A stretch of DNA of 64,000 nucleotides. Origin: Nemertoderma westbladi. Lineage: Eukaryota > Xenacoelomorpha > Nemertodermatida > Nemertodermatidae. This document shows, piece after piece, positions 1 through 11,218 of this stretch (positions are counted from its first letter, which is position 1; the number at the start of each line of letters is the position of its first letter). The translations under genes and the position numbers were made by a program. The stretch covers positions 1-64,000 of the forward strand of contig JAUCBJ010000608.1 in assembly GCA_032718475.1 (NCBI GenBank), read 5' to 3'. Under the pieces are notes generated by a model. That model did no database searches, was not told where the DNA came from, and was given only the letters and a program-made list of their open reading frames with translations.

Positions 1-3000
1 TTGAGTTAATGCCGAACGAGTATTATACCGATGGACTGCAGATATTGGTTTGAACATATTTATTAGTGCGTCTGTTTTATTGCATTTTTTAACATCAAAC
101 ATAAATTTCGCAACTTCCAGCTCAAATAGTTTATCTAGTGGCAAAACTTTTAAGGATTTATATATCGGGGGTGCATGGGATTGGAAGTGGCTAAACGTTA
201 TTGCTCGGAGTATCTTATTTAATTTTATTTTAATTTTATTAGTGTAGGAATTGTAGCTGTTACCCCAAAGTATAATACCGTAAAGAATGTGTGGGTGTAC
301 GAGTGCAAAATATAGGGTTCTAAGTATATAAAGTGGTAGTATATGACGTAATTTATAGAAGATGCCGGTTAGTTTCGAGATTTTTGACAAAATATATTTA
401 CAGTGAACCATCCAATTTACATGGTTATCGATGTAGACTCCTAAGAATTTAGTTGATGTTGTTTTCGTTAATGGTATAGAACGGATGTTGACTGTGGGAA
501 TTGTGGTAGTGGTGTTGTGATTGTCAAAGATGATATATTCCGTTTTCTTTAAGTTTAAAGATAGTTTGTTGTCTGTTAACCAGCTGTCTAGTTTCTGTAA
601 TTCCGTGTTAACTGTAGAAATAAGTGTGTTTGTATTTTTGTGGCAGAATAGTAGTGTAGTGTCATCCGCAAAAAGTGTTGATATTAATTTTGTGCAGTTC
701 GGTAAATCATTAATATAAATTAAAAATAGAAGCGGTGATAATATTCCACCCTGTGGGGTTCCACAGGGTGTACCAGCGGAGTCTGAATTAATACCGTTAA
801 TATTAACTACTTGTGATCGGTTGTCAAGGAAACTGGCTAACAATTTAAGTGGGAGGCCGCGTATACCATAACATTCTAATTTTTGCAGTAATATGGAGTG
901 ATCTAAGGTATCGAATGCTTTCTTGAGATCTACTGAAACTAAGCAGGCGGAGCTCTGGTTGTCTAGTGTTTCCTGTATTTGTTCCGTAACTGTTAGTATA
1001 GCATCTGTAGTCGTTATATGTTTTCGGAATCCGTGTTGTGCAGGGGAAAGTAAATCGAACTTGTTTAGATATGCCAGTAGTTGAGAGTTGATAACACGCT
1101 CGTATATTTTAGTGAAAAGCGGTAATATCGAAATGGGACGGTAATTATTTTTATCCGTGGGATCGCCAGTTTTAAAAACTGGGATTATTTTTGCAATTTT
1201 AAGTAAATCTGGAAAAAAACCATTTATGACGGATAATTTAATTAAATGAGTTAAGTGGGGGGCTATCGTATGAGCTGCTAATTTCACCAGGTAGACCGGA
1301 AATTCATCATATGTTGAAACGTGGTTGTCTATATCAAGTAAAAAATAGAGAATTTCGGTCTCACATGGTTCTATTAAACAAAACGATTTGTAATTACAAT
1401 TTTTTATGAAGCGTGTTGGATTTCTATTAGTTTTCGGAATTTGCTCAGCTAATTGGGGTCCAATGGTAGAGAAATGTTTGTTTAGTATATTTGCAATGGA
1501 TCTACTGTCAGTGGTTACGTTTCCAGGTGAGCCGGTATTAATTTTAACAGGGGCAGATAGTTTTTTTGATCTATGTAAAGCTAAATTTATTGTTTGCCAT
1601 GTTTTTTTACTGTTGTTTTTATGTTTATCGAATTCCAGCTCATAATAATTTTTTTCCGCAATACGAAGGGTTTTTGTTAATTGATTCCTATATGATTTGT
1701 ACTCTGATAGTTTTGAGTCCGTAGGTTTTGACATTAGAGATGCATATAGTTTATTTTTTTTTATTACACATTTCACTAGACTATGCGTCATCCATGGTTT
1801 TTTTGGAATATATTTTTGTTTTGTTTCCTTTTTTGGCAAATGTTTTGAGCACAATGAGTCAAAATCTTTATAAAAATTAGTAAATTTTTCTTTGTTTGGT
1901 ATTGAGTCCATTTTATACGACCAATTGCTGGGATTTTGTAAATCAGAGATAAACCTTTCTTTGTTTAATTTACTGTAATCATAAGTTAGTCGTTTTGTTT
2001 CAGTTGATGTCAAATAGCAATCGAAGTCATTAAATACAATAAAAGTTGCCAAGTGATCCGTGGTTCCCATTTCTGATAGAAATACTCCGGCTGAAACGAA
2101 TTTGTCAGTAATGTTAGTACAAATGTGGTCGATCAAAGTTTTAGAGTACAGAGTAATTCTAGTCGGCTGTTTTATAACCTGTTGGAAGCCGTAAGTGTTT
2201 AGTGTATTGTAGTAGTTGTTTGTGGTGCTGTTCAGTTTCATAGTATTAATGTTTGTATCACCTGTAATTACAGTGTTTAGTTTAAGGTCCGTAATTTCAT
2301 TAAGGAGTCTGTTGAGTTCATCGTTAAATTTAGATTCCGTGCAAGTATCCGGTCTGTATATAGTTCCTACTAGTAATGGTTTTCGGTTTGTAGTGTTAGC
2401 TCCGCCTGGTTTCAGTAGAACCCAAGATGATTCACAACCATCCAGTTTAAAGTCCTGTACTGTATATTGTAGACCCTGTTTGACATATATAGCGGTTCCT
2501 CCCCTGTCTAGTCTACCGTATTTTCTGTTGTTTACTAGTGGACCGATGTAGCCGTCTAGTTTGACCATGGTGAGGTCTGTTTCGTCGGTGAGAAAAGTTT
2601 CAGTGAATGTTAATATGTCAAACTGATTGTTCATTAGGTCCAAGTGATTTGTAGTGTCTTGTAAGTTTTTTCGAAGACTTCTGCAGTTTAAATGAAATAC
2701 AGATAAAGACTTTTTACCATTTTCCGGCTGTTCGAGAAGAGTATTGTACGAATCATGATCAAAGTAGTCGGAGCTATTAATAGTGGAAATTACGTTTCTG
2801 TCCGGGTCTATTGAGTTAAAATGGTTGTTTGTTGATGAAAAATCAGTCCTGTCAGTGCTATCGTCACCGGTAGAAAAAATATCAGTATCAGTAGAGGGGG
2901 TGTTTGTAAAAGGGAACAGTTCTAAGTAGCAGTAGATACAGTAGGCTGAGATAGTAGACACGGACGAATCTAAAACGGGCAAGTCAAGGCAGGTCCCACA

Positions 3001-3129
3001 CTGGTAATGGTATAAATTATTACATAACAAGCACTTAAGTGTGTAATCATTACAGCAAACTACCGAGTAACAGAACGCACAGGAAAGGGGAGTGGACGAG
3101 TTGCCTCGGGGAGGGGTAGATCTGGGCAT
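1..3129 (-). CDS. LINE ORF2: zinc finger, AP endonuclease and reverse transcriptase (3' end off the window)
   Basis: This is the pol protein of a non-LTR retrotransposon; it nicks target DNA and copies the element RNA. Read on the minus strand from the first ATG after an in-frame stop (3178-3180), I checked all 1,043 codons to the window edge and found no stop. The N-terminus has a Cys-rich finger (CAFC, later CLLC and YHYQC). An exonuclease-endonuclease-phosphatase domain follows, with LNCRSL, FTETFL and a late TDH. The reverse transcriptase has HGFR, VDLKKAFDTLDH, GTPQGGILSPLLF and the catalytic FADD (near 676-690), then a C-terminal region with YNTRSA near the edge. The layout resembles CR1/L2/Jockey-type LINEs; the exact clade is uncertain. 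The open frame suggests a recent, possibly active copy. Confidence 0.93.
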   Translation of the reverse strand, partial: MPRSTPPRGNSSTPLSCAFCYSVVCCNDYTLKCLLCNNLYHYQCGTCLDLPVLDSSVSTISAYCIYCYLELFPFTNTPSTDTDIFSTGDDSTDRTDFSSTNNHFNSIDPDRNVISTINSSDYFDHDSYNTLLEQPENGKKSLSVFHLNCRSLRKNLQDTTNHLDLMNNQFDILTFTETFLTDETDLTMVKLDGYIGPLVNNRKYGRLDRGGTAIYVKQGLQYTVQDFKLDGCESSWVLLKPGGANTTNRKPLLVGTIYRPDTCTESKFNDELNRLLNEITDLKLNTVITGDTNINTMKLNSTTNNYYNTLNTYGFQQVIKQPTRITLYSKTLIDHICTNITDKFVSAGVFLSEMGTTDHLATFIVFNDFDCYLTSTETKRLTYDYSKLNKERFISDLQNPSNWSYKMDSIPNKEKFTNFYKDFDSLCSKHLPKKETKQKYIPKKPWMTHSLVKCVIKKNKLYASLMSKPTDSKLSEYKSYRNQLTKTLRIAEKNYYELEFDKHKNNSKKTWQTINLALHRSKKLSAPVKINTGSPGNVTTDSRSIANILNKHFSTIGPQLAEQIPKTNRNPTRFIKNCNYKSFCLIEPCETEILYFLLDIDNHVSTYDEFPVYLVKLAAHTIAPHLTHLIKLSVINGFFPDLLKIAKIIPVFKTGDPTDKNNYRPISILPLFTKIYERVINSQLLAYLNKFDLLSPAQHGFRKHITTTDAILTVTEQIQETLDNQSSACLVSVDLKKAFDTLDHSILLQKLECYGIRGLPLKLLASFLDNRSQVVNINGINSDSAGTPCGTPQGGILSPLLFLIYINDLPNCTKLISTLFADDTTLLFCHKNTNTLISTVNTELQKLDSWLTDNKLSLNLKKTEYIIFDNHNTTTTIPTVNIRSIPLTKTTSTKFLGVYIDNHVNWMVHCKYILSKISKLTGIFYKLRHILPLYILRTLYFALVHPHILYGIILWGNSYNSYTNKIKIKLNKILRAITFSHFQSHAPPIYKSLKVLPLDKLFELEVAKFMFDVKKCNKTDALINMFKPISAVHRYNTRSALTQ

Positions 3130-3877
3130 AAAATATGCAGGTATGCAGCTTGGGATAGGCGGGGGAATAGGCCATAATAATTATTAAGATAGCACATTGA
3201 TAACAATTAGCGGGAAATTTGAAAATAAACTTACCCTCAACAATTCCATTGCACGGGATTGTAAAGGTTACTATACTTATTTTGCAACATAATGATATGC
3301 TAAATATACAATATTATTATGATATAATATTGATTGCTACTTAATGCTAATATACTGATATACTGAAGGTACCGGTATATAGTTTCCAATAATATGAAAA
3401 TAGTCCGGATAGGCTATTTATCTAACAAAACACTAACCTAACTGGGCACTGGACATCTTCTATTAAAATAAAATATAATAGAAATATGAAGGGTCGCCGT
3501 AAAGGGCGACCACATATCGTCACGATATATAATTTGCAGTCTGCAGTCTTGGTAGCGGTTCACACAGTTCTTACGATTAGGTTGAATCTTACTCCATACG
3601 TTACTAACGTAGTTTAAATAATTGGCTCACAAATTACAAAGTACCGGGTAGGCCTAATTAATACCAAATAAACGAAAATAAATGTAAAATTGTCTATCTT
3701 CTGAACTTGCTCAATGCTTACTAACGGACAAAGTACAGCTGTATTACAGTATTTGGCCAAGGATACGGTAGGCCGGTAGGTTCTTGTTTTCTATCAACTT
3801 ACAACTTACAGACTTCGGTACTCCAACTTAATTATGGACAGTTCTGTAGTGTAGTTAGTCGCTTGAGTCATGTTCTT

Positions 3878-4708
3878 CTAGGGGAGGTAACGAGTAGATA
3901 CCGGAGTGTCCGGAGTCGAGCTGATCGAAGAGACATCAACATCGACAGTGGAGGTCTGCTTCTCCTTCGCGGTCTTCTTTCTCTTTGCAATGACTTTCTC
4001 GAGGTCCAGTAGGTTGGATTCGGATACGATGCGGATCGCGTCGGAGGCTTCGGTAATTTTAACGAATATTGCACCTCGGAACGTGTAGTAGACATAGATT
4101 TTGCGATTCATCTTTAGCTGGGAAACGCGTTTGAGGAGAATGGAGCGACGTTTGGATAGGTGCTCGTAAATAGCCAGAGGATATTTCAGCTGCTTCCGTG
4201 CCCGGAGGACGGAAAGCTGACCGCTGTGCCCATAAAAACGTATAATAATGGGACGCGGGCGAATGGAGTCGCGTTCGGTTTGGACGCTGCCGGGATCATC
4301 AGATTGGTGCGCGTGCTCAGCCGGCACCGGTAATCGCGGTTTCGGACGATGTTTGCCCAGTCGATGGAATACATCAACCATACTGAGCGACGATCCTAAA
4401 TTCTTCAGAACCTCGTCAAATTTCTCCCTTTCTTCAGTGGAATTATCAGATTCCGGCAACCCGAATAACAGAGCGTTGTGGCGATTCATGTACTGTTCCA
4501 AGTCATCATTCTCTTGGATAAGATTTATGTTCAGTTGGTTTACTGCGTTTAATTTGCTCTCCAATCGCTCAACGTATTCATTTGTACTCTGGATTTCGAA
4601 CAATGCGGATTTGATTTCCTCCCGTAGGTCAGCCTGGGAGGCTTTTAGGTCGGCCAGGTTGTCTAGGATTTGTTGCCCCACGCTACCCCATGTCTGAGTA
4701 GGCGGCAT
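3878..4708 (-). CDS. LINE ORF1: coiled-coil RNA-binding protein
   Basis: This 276-residue protein lies upstream of ORF2 on the same strand, about 750 bases away. Residues ~10-85 are rich in heptad-like Leu/Ile and charged residues (coiled coil), ending in a stretch with NRHNALLFGLPE that is typical of LINE ORF1 proteins. A region with RPIIIRFYGHSGQ, basic residues and YVYYTFRGAIFVKI looks like the C-terminal RNA-binding domain of ORF1 proteins. Known family members form trimers that coat element RNA; that role is inferred here. The start is the first Met, and the ORF is undamaged. Order and strand tie it to the ORF2 ending at 3129. Confidence 0.85.
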   Translation of the reverse strand: MPPTQTWGSVGQQILDNLADLKASQADLREEIKSALFEIQSTNEYVERLESKLNAVNQLNINLIQENDDLEQYMNRHNALLFGLPESDNSTEEREKFDEVLKNLGSSLSMVDVFHRLGKHRPKPRLPVPAEHAHQSDDPGSVQTERDSIRPRPIIIRFYGHSGQLSVLRARKQLKYPLAIYEHLSKRRSILLKRVSQLKMNRKIYVYYTFRGAIFVKITEASDAIRIVSESNLLDLEKVIAKRKKTAKEKQTSTVDVDVSSISSTPDTPVSTRYLP

Positions 4709-5795
4709 GTTGCTGTGTTGCGTTCTGCCGTCAGCCGTTAGGCAGTGCAGCAGGGGTGCATGTAAAGAGCGGACTGCGGACTGTGGATTGTCAATTAAAA
4801 GCCCAAATATGCGCGGTCAATTTGAATTATAGCATTATAATGTAAGAATCCGCTCTTTGTTGTCTGGACAAACGGCGGACTGAAGCCAGAAAATTGTAAC
4901 CTGATTGGCTCAATCATTTACATAGGCCCAAAGGGAACTTTCCTGAATCCTCTTATTGGCTTAAATGTTTTCATTGTGACACATAGCAGCATAGAGATGG
5001 AAACACAAACAATATTCCAACATTGCTACAGCATAATTATACTGCAAGTAAGGCACTAGGACTACCGGTGCGGTATCAATTAAGCTGCCGTCAGCAGGCA
5101 TGTACTGTTGGCCTACCGGCACCGGCTACTGGTCAGCCGGTTGAAGTTTTCGATTATTTCAAACTAAAACTAAGTAGCCTATAATAAGTAACGCAATCGA
5201 TGGCGGCCGTATTGCACGTGTAGTAGGCCTATTCTTAAACGTCCAAAACTAAACTTACTATAATACATCCAGGCTTACGTAAGATGAGAGCAGTGGCGTG
5301 GTGGCCATATACATCTATTCGGGAAAATTCCCGGGCCCCCTTGACGATCTGGGCCCCCCGGGGCCCTCAGAGTCAGAAAATTATATTGATGTTATAAAAA
5401 AATATAGTAGTAGGTATTACATTTTTCGAATAAAATATAAGCAACGAAACCAAAACAATATATATAAAGGCTTCATGTCGCAGTTAGCAAGCACAGCACT
5501 AAACTAAGAGGGTTGGAGAGGATGAGGGGGGGGGGGGGGGGGGTAGTAAACGTTGGTAGGAGCACATACCAGTATTATTCTATATTGAAAAAGTCCCCTC
5601 AGGCAAGGCAAACTGTGTTGAAGTTACATTAGTGCCAGCCTGCCAGACCATTCACGATGGATACATACTCCATCTACACCTGTCTCATTCTAGGACGGCT
5701 AAAACGTCTGTCCTTATCTGATCTGATCTGATCTGACGGTATCTGACACTTGTTTCACCTTATTGCAGTTAGTGGTTTATACATGGTAGGCCTAT

Positions 5796-6920
5796 TAGTT
5801 TATACTTATATGAACAGGTACGAAACGTGTACAGTATGTTTCGAGTTTTATAACGCTAATAAAACCAATACAGTGACTAAGGATAAAACACACATACAGT
5901 ATTTGGAATCAGCGTACTTAAGGTGTAAGGATGCAAGATGATTTAAGCTAGTTTTGACTCGTCCATACTCGCTAGGAACCTCCATCACCTTAGTCTTAAC
6001 AACCTGGGTGGGCCACGACCTGGTTGTGCAAGGTTTCTACAGTAGAAACCCCGCCCATTTACACGAAGTCGCGGACGCGGCCCTGTTGAGTCTCCACTGG
6101 AGAAGTTTACAAGACAGCCGTTAATTCAGGGCCTGGAGCAAGACCCACTGCTGAACCACCCAGAGAGATACCAGCCAGGTTTGGAGCAAATTTAAACGAA
6201 CCCTCCAGAGTCGGAACGATGTTGGACCAACCCGCTATGGTCGGAACGAGGTTGGATGAACTCGCCAGAGTCGGAACGAAGTTGGCATCATGTCATGAAT
6301 GTTGAAAATTTATGTTTTTTTGTGCATTTGTAATATGAGTAACGGAATTGGAACATAAATCCCCCCCCCCCCCCCCCCCGGGGGGAAATAATATTGTGAG
6401 GCAAGGCAGCTTGCCAGGTTGTGCGAAACTAGAATTGAACAAGTCGGCGCTTAACATACGTTTATGTCACGTGCTGCGCGAAGGCCCGTTTGTGTAATAG
6501 AACATGGATGCAATGTGTGGTTATTTCGATTTATTATCGAAATTTATTGATTATTTATCATGTAATATTTATAGTGCTGAATACTGAACAGTCTACGTAG
6601 ATTCGTCCTCATTCTATTACTTATGTCGAATTGTAATTCTGCAATCAATAATAATTGAATTGACAAAGAAATGCCTTCGCTATTTGTATTTTTTTACTGT
6701 TTGAAGTTTTTTATTGTGTTCTACCTACCTAGTACGTTATTTACGCGATGGTGATACTTTTAGAGGTGATCATTCGTGTTTGACGTTCACATATCACCGC
6801 TAGGCCCGTTTCTAATTTATACTTAAATGAACAAGTACGAAACTAGTACAGTATGTTTCGAGTTTTCTCACTCCAATAAAACCAAAACAGTGACTCAGGA
6901 TAAAACACGTACATATATTT
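5796..6920. repeat. Direct repeat pair inside element B
   Basis: About 110 bases at 5796-5905 recur in the same orientation at 6806-6920; both contain CAGTATGTTTCGAGTTTT and a GATAAAACAC stretch. The ~0.9 kb between them has a different composition, including a GC-richer stretch around 6000-6300. Either a segment duplicated or something inserted between the copies. Confidence 0.65.
6204..6296 (+). repeat. Three-copy ~30-bp tandem repeat
   Basis: Three adjacent units share GTCGGAACGA followed by GTTGG and then a short CAACCCG or GAACTCG spacer. The repeat sits in the GC-richer interior of element B and has no coding potential. Confidence 0.6.
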
Positions 6921-8857
6921 GAAACATATTTTGTGCAATATAAATTGATCAGAATAATTGAAATTTTATTTTTTATACCATTGTGTTAACATAAAAAAAA
7001 TTAATTTAACGGGTCCGTACAGGGCCAATATCTGTAACAAACCACAAGGATGAGCACATTTTAAATACTTTCAATTACAGTACTTCTACGTTTCTGTCAA
7101 TTCGCCCCCTAGCGGCAGACAGAGGAACTATAGAAGTCTGTCTGTGTGTAGAATCTCTAAACTTTTGATAGACTACATGTGCACCAAGTTTGGTTCCATT
7201 TCATTCATGATCGACACAGTTATTAGCGTTCAAACATTTCCGACGACAACGACGACGGACGGCTCACTAATTGTACTGCTATGCTAAGGCTTACCTGGAC
7301 TTCGTGGCTCGCCCCACATATGTTAGCCAGGACTGTGATAACCCTTCCCTCTAGAGTACCAAACAAACAAATATTTTATATTTAATATATTGATACGTCA
7401 TCATCATTATTTAATAATATTAATTATAATTAATACAATTAAGTATAACAATTAATAATGATAACTATTAACAAGAAAGATTAGTAAAATATTGCAGCAA
7501 GGTTGTGTTGTTTTTAATAAATATTTAATGTATCAACAACAACTAAAGCTACGAAAGTTGTTTACATCCGAAACTAGAATAAAAATATAAGTAGAAAATT
7601 GTATTTCATATAAAATAGGGAAGTTGTTTACATCTGGACCTAGAATACAAATTTCATATAAAAAAAATAAATAAAATAAAGCCCACAAGCTTGGTGTCTT
7701 CAAAAGTATTGGTCAAAAATTTAAAATTTACATCCTGACTCATTTTATTGGCTTCGAAATGTAATTTTAAAAAAATGCCAAACCCCAGCAATTACGGGCG
7801 CAATATATTAAAAATGCAATAAAGGATGGCGGGTATGAAAGTGGGGTGATGGGACGTTAATATGGGACGTTGATGAGAATTGGGTTATTACCTCGAGTCG
7901 TCTCCAAGTTACTTTTGCTTCTCAAATGAGCAACCCAGATACCGTTCTTTCTGACGCAAACCCATTTTTGGATGGGTGTGAGAAGACTTTGAGAGAGAAA
8001 GGGACTGAACTAAAAGTGACCACATACCACCCAGTTTGGTATGGTAAATTTGTAACATCCGATAAATAAGTTGCCTCTTTTAGGTTAATTTTAAGTCCTG
8101 GCTGCCTGGTCCAGTGTAGATTCTCCTTCCCTTTTGATCAATTTTTAGAATAATTTCATCCTTAGTATTATCGTAAAATGTCCTGTACTTCGAAATATAT
8201 GGTGACTCTGAGACTTCCGAAATTTCAATAACATCCTCATTGATTGTGACTACAGGCCTAGGCCTGTAAAATTATATCTAGCTTAGTCAGGCAGTTAGGT
8301 ACCGGTACCGGTTGGTCGGTAACTACCTACAGTAAGTAAAGTACCATAGTAAGCTGGTAAGTACCCAGTACCGGTAACAGTCTGACAGTAGGGTACGGTA
8401 CATACTGACATAAGCTAGGCCTATCTGGCATCTGCCTATAGCAGTATACTGGTATAGGCAGATAGGCTAAACCTATCACTTATGCTGTAGGCCTATCCGC
8501 CTACCATGCCTACTGACTGACTGATGCAGACCAGTACAGCAGTACTGCAGTATGCCGTTGTAACAGTACTGCAGTATGTCACAATCCATGGTGCTATGTA
8601 GGCCTACTGATGTAACTTAGCAACCTGATCCCCTATTGGCTATTTACCTAACTTATGCTTCGTTTCACCTGAGCTGACTATCCACCAGAGTTCAATATAC
8701 CAGTCATCTCTCATGAAATAGAGGTGGTAGGTAGGCACTCCAATGTAATAAACATGATGTAATCTTATCTCAGAACGCTGGTCAACATGTTGTCTGATTG
8801 GTCAGTTGTTTAAAAGTCATTGGATATATGTAACAACTGTTAATTAATTACATACAA

Positions 8858-8943
8858 CTGATAAAATATACGTATTAACTGACTGATAAAATATACGGAA
8901 CAACTGACTGATAAAATATACGGAACAACGGACTGATGAAATA
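8858..8943 (+). repeat. ~24-bp tandem repeat, about 3.5 copies
   Basis: The unit contains ACTGATAAAATATACG followed by AACAACTG and repeats with few changes in the right part of element B. The final copy has GATGAAATAT. No coding capacity is seen. Confidence 0.7.
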
Positions 8944-10387
8944 TAAAAATTAGAAATAAATAAATAAATAATATGTCAAATCTAAAATTGTTATTTAGCT
9001 ACATCTCTTACTCTATTGCGCGTCATTAAGAAGAGGGCCACCCATAGAGAGGACTGGTACTGGAATTGCGGTATATTGCGGCATGACTGATAATGTTTCA
9101 CTGATGTTTTTGAAGCCTTTGCAACAACTATAACTAATTCGAAACTTCGCGGTAAAAAGTTGAAGTAATTAATGTGTCCTATCAATACTTTTACAGTATT
9201 ATTATGATTAATTGTGCCATTATATTTGTTTCTTTAAAACTTTATAAAAGCCTTTTTCTAGAAAATATTTTGGGAGGGGGATGGGGGGGGGGGGGGGTTG
9301 TTCAAAATTAGAGGTGATCTATCATTTATGAATCGGCCCTTATTTTGGGATTTCCCGGGCCACCACGCCACTGGATAAGAGTGCCTTGATGTGAAAGTTT
9401 AGGAAAATATTACCTGATAAGCCTACTACTGTATTTACAGAAGAGGTATAGGTTCGCCACTAGTCCTCAGTAGGTATAGGTTCGCCACTAGTAGTAGCCC
9501 CTTAATCAACAGTCCACGTAATTACTGTATAGGATAATTATTTCCTGTATTACAGTGTTGCACAATGGTAAACATTTAAAAGCCAATGCTGCAATGGGAT
9601 GATTCATTATTTAAGTTCCCTTTCAGCCTATGTAAATGGTTGAGCCAATCAGGTTACAATTTACCGGCTTCAGTCCGCCATTTGTCCAGACAACAAAGAA
9701 CGGATTCTTCGTTTGGAAGTCGATAATTTAAATTGACCGCGTAGATTTTGGCAATCCGCAGTCCACAGTCCGCCAGTCCGCAGTCCGCTCTTTACATGCA
9801 CCCGTGCAGCAGAGGTAAATAAAGTTTGTAGGCTGGGGCCTGGTGGGCTGGGCAGAATGTTACAAGCGGGTCCCGGAAGGAACATTGACTGAATGATTCC
9901 ATGGAGGGAAATTTAAATGTAATAGTTGACTAGTATCGCCAGTTGAGTTAGACACTAACACATTTAGGCAGTTAGGTATTTGTATTATAACAATAAATGT
10001 ATTTCAGTGTTATTGTCATCGACAACTTTTAATATTGAATGGAAGACTCATCCACACGATCCACGATCCTCATCGACTACGGCTGGTGTGTCTATGGGCG
10101 ACGTATTAGATTCGATACGAACATCATTAGACAATTCGTCAGTTTCTAGATTGCACCTTATTAATCGGCAAGATATATTATACAAGTATTTTGATAATAT
10201 CTCCGGCATAATATGGTGTAACAGCAAAAGACTTCCTCCTCAATTTTAAGCAAATATCTGGTTTTAGATACAGTGGAAAAACTGTACTACTGTAATTTTA
10301 TAATTGTTGTCGCTTTGGCCACGTATTTACCATATATTTGGTGAACATAAATTAGGAGTAGCAGTTGATCGTTAAAGATTACTTATA

Positions 10388-10540
10388 TCCCATCCCATCC
10401 CAACCCATCCCATCCCATCCCATCCCATCCCATCCCATCCCAACCCATCCCATCCCAACCCACCCCACCCCATCCCAACCCATCCCAACCCAACCCATCC
10501 CATCCCAACCCATCCCATCCCATCCCACCCCATCCCATCA
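10388..10540 (+). repeat. CATCCC/CAACCC minisatellite
   Basis: About 150 bases of five- and six-base units (CATCC, CAACC, CACCC) lie inside element C. The minus strand therefore reads as an open Gly-Trp-Asp-rich frame, which is an artefact of the repeat. Confidence 0.9.
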
Positions 10541-10772
10541 ATAAATGCGCTATATATATTATGAGCACTATATGTTCATATTAATATTTATTATTTAACG
10601 CCATGTTTCCAGGCGAAAGTTCTAGAATATAATTATATAACCAAGATACATGGGCCCGCAATATCATCACTATCCTACGACGGACGTACAGATAGGAAGA
10701 CCGGAAGACTAATTGACGGATACACCGTATTGGCGTTCGCCGACTTTGATGAAGAAGATCTCAAGCAACTAA

Positions 10773-11033
10773 TCAACCCTGACGGTTACGTTCGTTGATG
10801 TACATATAAGTTACTCTTCTTGGTGAACGTGGTACCACACACCATGACAAGCACACCATGCAGTCTATTACTGCCGATGGCGACGAGTCATCTTCGCTTC
10901 CTTCGCATTTCCTCTTACGACCTCTAACGGTAAAAACTTCTTGATCGTGAACAGTTTTACGATGTTTGTTTAAATTACCGACACATGAAAATAATTTGTC
11001 ACAAATACTACAGGATGTGGATGAGTCTTCCAT
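10773..11033 (-). CDS. Small C2H2 zinc-finger ORF inside transposon C
   Basis: This 86-residue ORF holds one canonical C2H2 finger near the N-terminus: CSIC, twelve residues to H, then HRKTVH (C-x2-C-x12-H-x4-H). A basic RGRKRK patch follows. Its ATG and first six residues (MEDSST) lie inside the right inverted repeat; the left repeat carries the same start in mirror orientation but diverges after it. It could be the N-terminal DNA-binding piece of a transposase or a captured finger. The rest is not recognisable and may be non-coding. Confidence 0.45.
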   Translation of the reverse strand: MEDSSTSCSICDKLFSCVGNLNKHRKTVHDQEVFTVRGRKRKCEGSEDDSSPSAVIDCMVCLSWCVVPRSPRRVTYMYINERNRQG

Positions 11034-11218
11034 TCAATATTAAAAGTTGTCGATGACAATAACACTGAAATACATTTATTGTTATAATACAAATACCTAA
11101 CTGCCTAAATGTGTTAGTGTCTAACTCAACTGGCGATAGTAGTCAACTATTACATTTAAATTTCCCTCCATGGAATCATTCAGTCAATGTTCCTTCCGGG
11201 ACCCGCTTGTAGAATGTT

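Larger units (their letters stand above)
1..4744 (-). mobile_element. Two-ORF LINE (CR1/L2/Jockey-like), 3' end outside the window
   Basis: ORF1 (3878-4708) and ORF2 (1-3129) form one element transcribed leftward. The 748 bases between the ORFs hold no coding frame. The 5' UTR begins at 4709 and is interrupted at 4745-4752 by the target duplication of DNA transposon A. It probably resumes at 9812-9853 and again after 11218, because insertions A and C both split what was once continuous sequence. The 5' limit cannot be seen. Confidence 0.85.
5291..9374. mobile_element. hAT-like DNA transposon B, 16-bp TIR, 8-bp TSD, nested in A
   Basis: The ends are perfect 16-bp inverted repeats, CAGTGGCGTGGTGGCC (5291-5306 and 9359-9374). 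The flanks are GATGAGAG (5283-5290) and GATAAGAG (9375-9382), an 8-bp target duplication with one mismatch. CAGTGGCGT-type termini, GGGCCC-rich subterminal DNA and the 8-bp duplication are the hAT signature, perhaps Tip100/Zaphod-like. The 4.1-kb interior is AT-rich and has no transposase frame, so this is a defective copy. It holds homopolymers (G run near 5527, C19G6 at 6361-6385, G run near 9281) and several internal repeats listed separately. Confidence 0.78.
4753..9803. mobile_element. Non-autonomous DNA transposon A with long inverted ends, 8-bp TSD; host of element B
   Basis: The left end at 4753 and the right end at 9803 are inverted copies that start GGGTGCATGTAAAGAGCGG. They stay alignable for roughly 230 bases (4753-4985 against 9600-9803), at about 80% by eye. 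They are bounded by a perfect 8-bp duplication, GTGCAGCA, at 4745-4752 and 9804-9811. Without the nested element B, A is about 960 bp and has no coding frame. The 8-bp duplication fits hAT-, P- or Merlin-type transposition; I cannot choose between them. Confidence 0.8.
9862..11210. mobile_element. DNA transposon C: 195-bp TIRs with one mismatch, 8-bp TSD AGAATGTT
   Basis: Bases 9862-10056 and 11016-11210 are inverted copies differing at one position by eye (TAGT against TACT). They start ACAAGCGGGTCCCGGAAGG. The flanking 8-mers AGAATGTT at 9854-9861 and 11211-11218 are identical. The 1,349-bp element contains a CATCCC minisatellite and a short C2H2 zinc-finger ORF, but no recognisable transposase. 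Near-identity of the arms points to a recent insertion or arm homogenisation. The family is unassigned. Confidence 0.85.

Noticed and set aside
3878-4377. Small overlapping frames around LINE ORF1
   Set aside because: Shadows of ORF1 in other frames.
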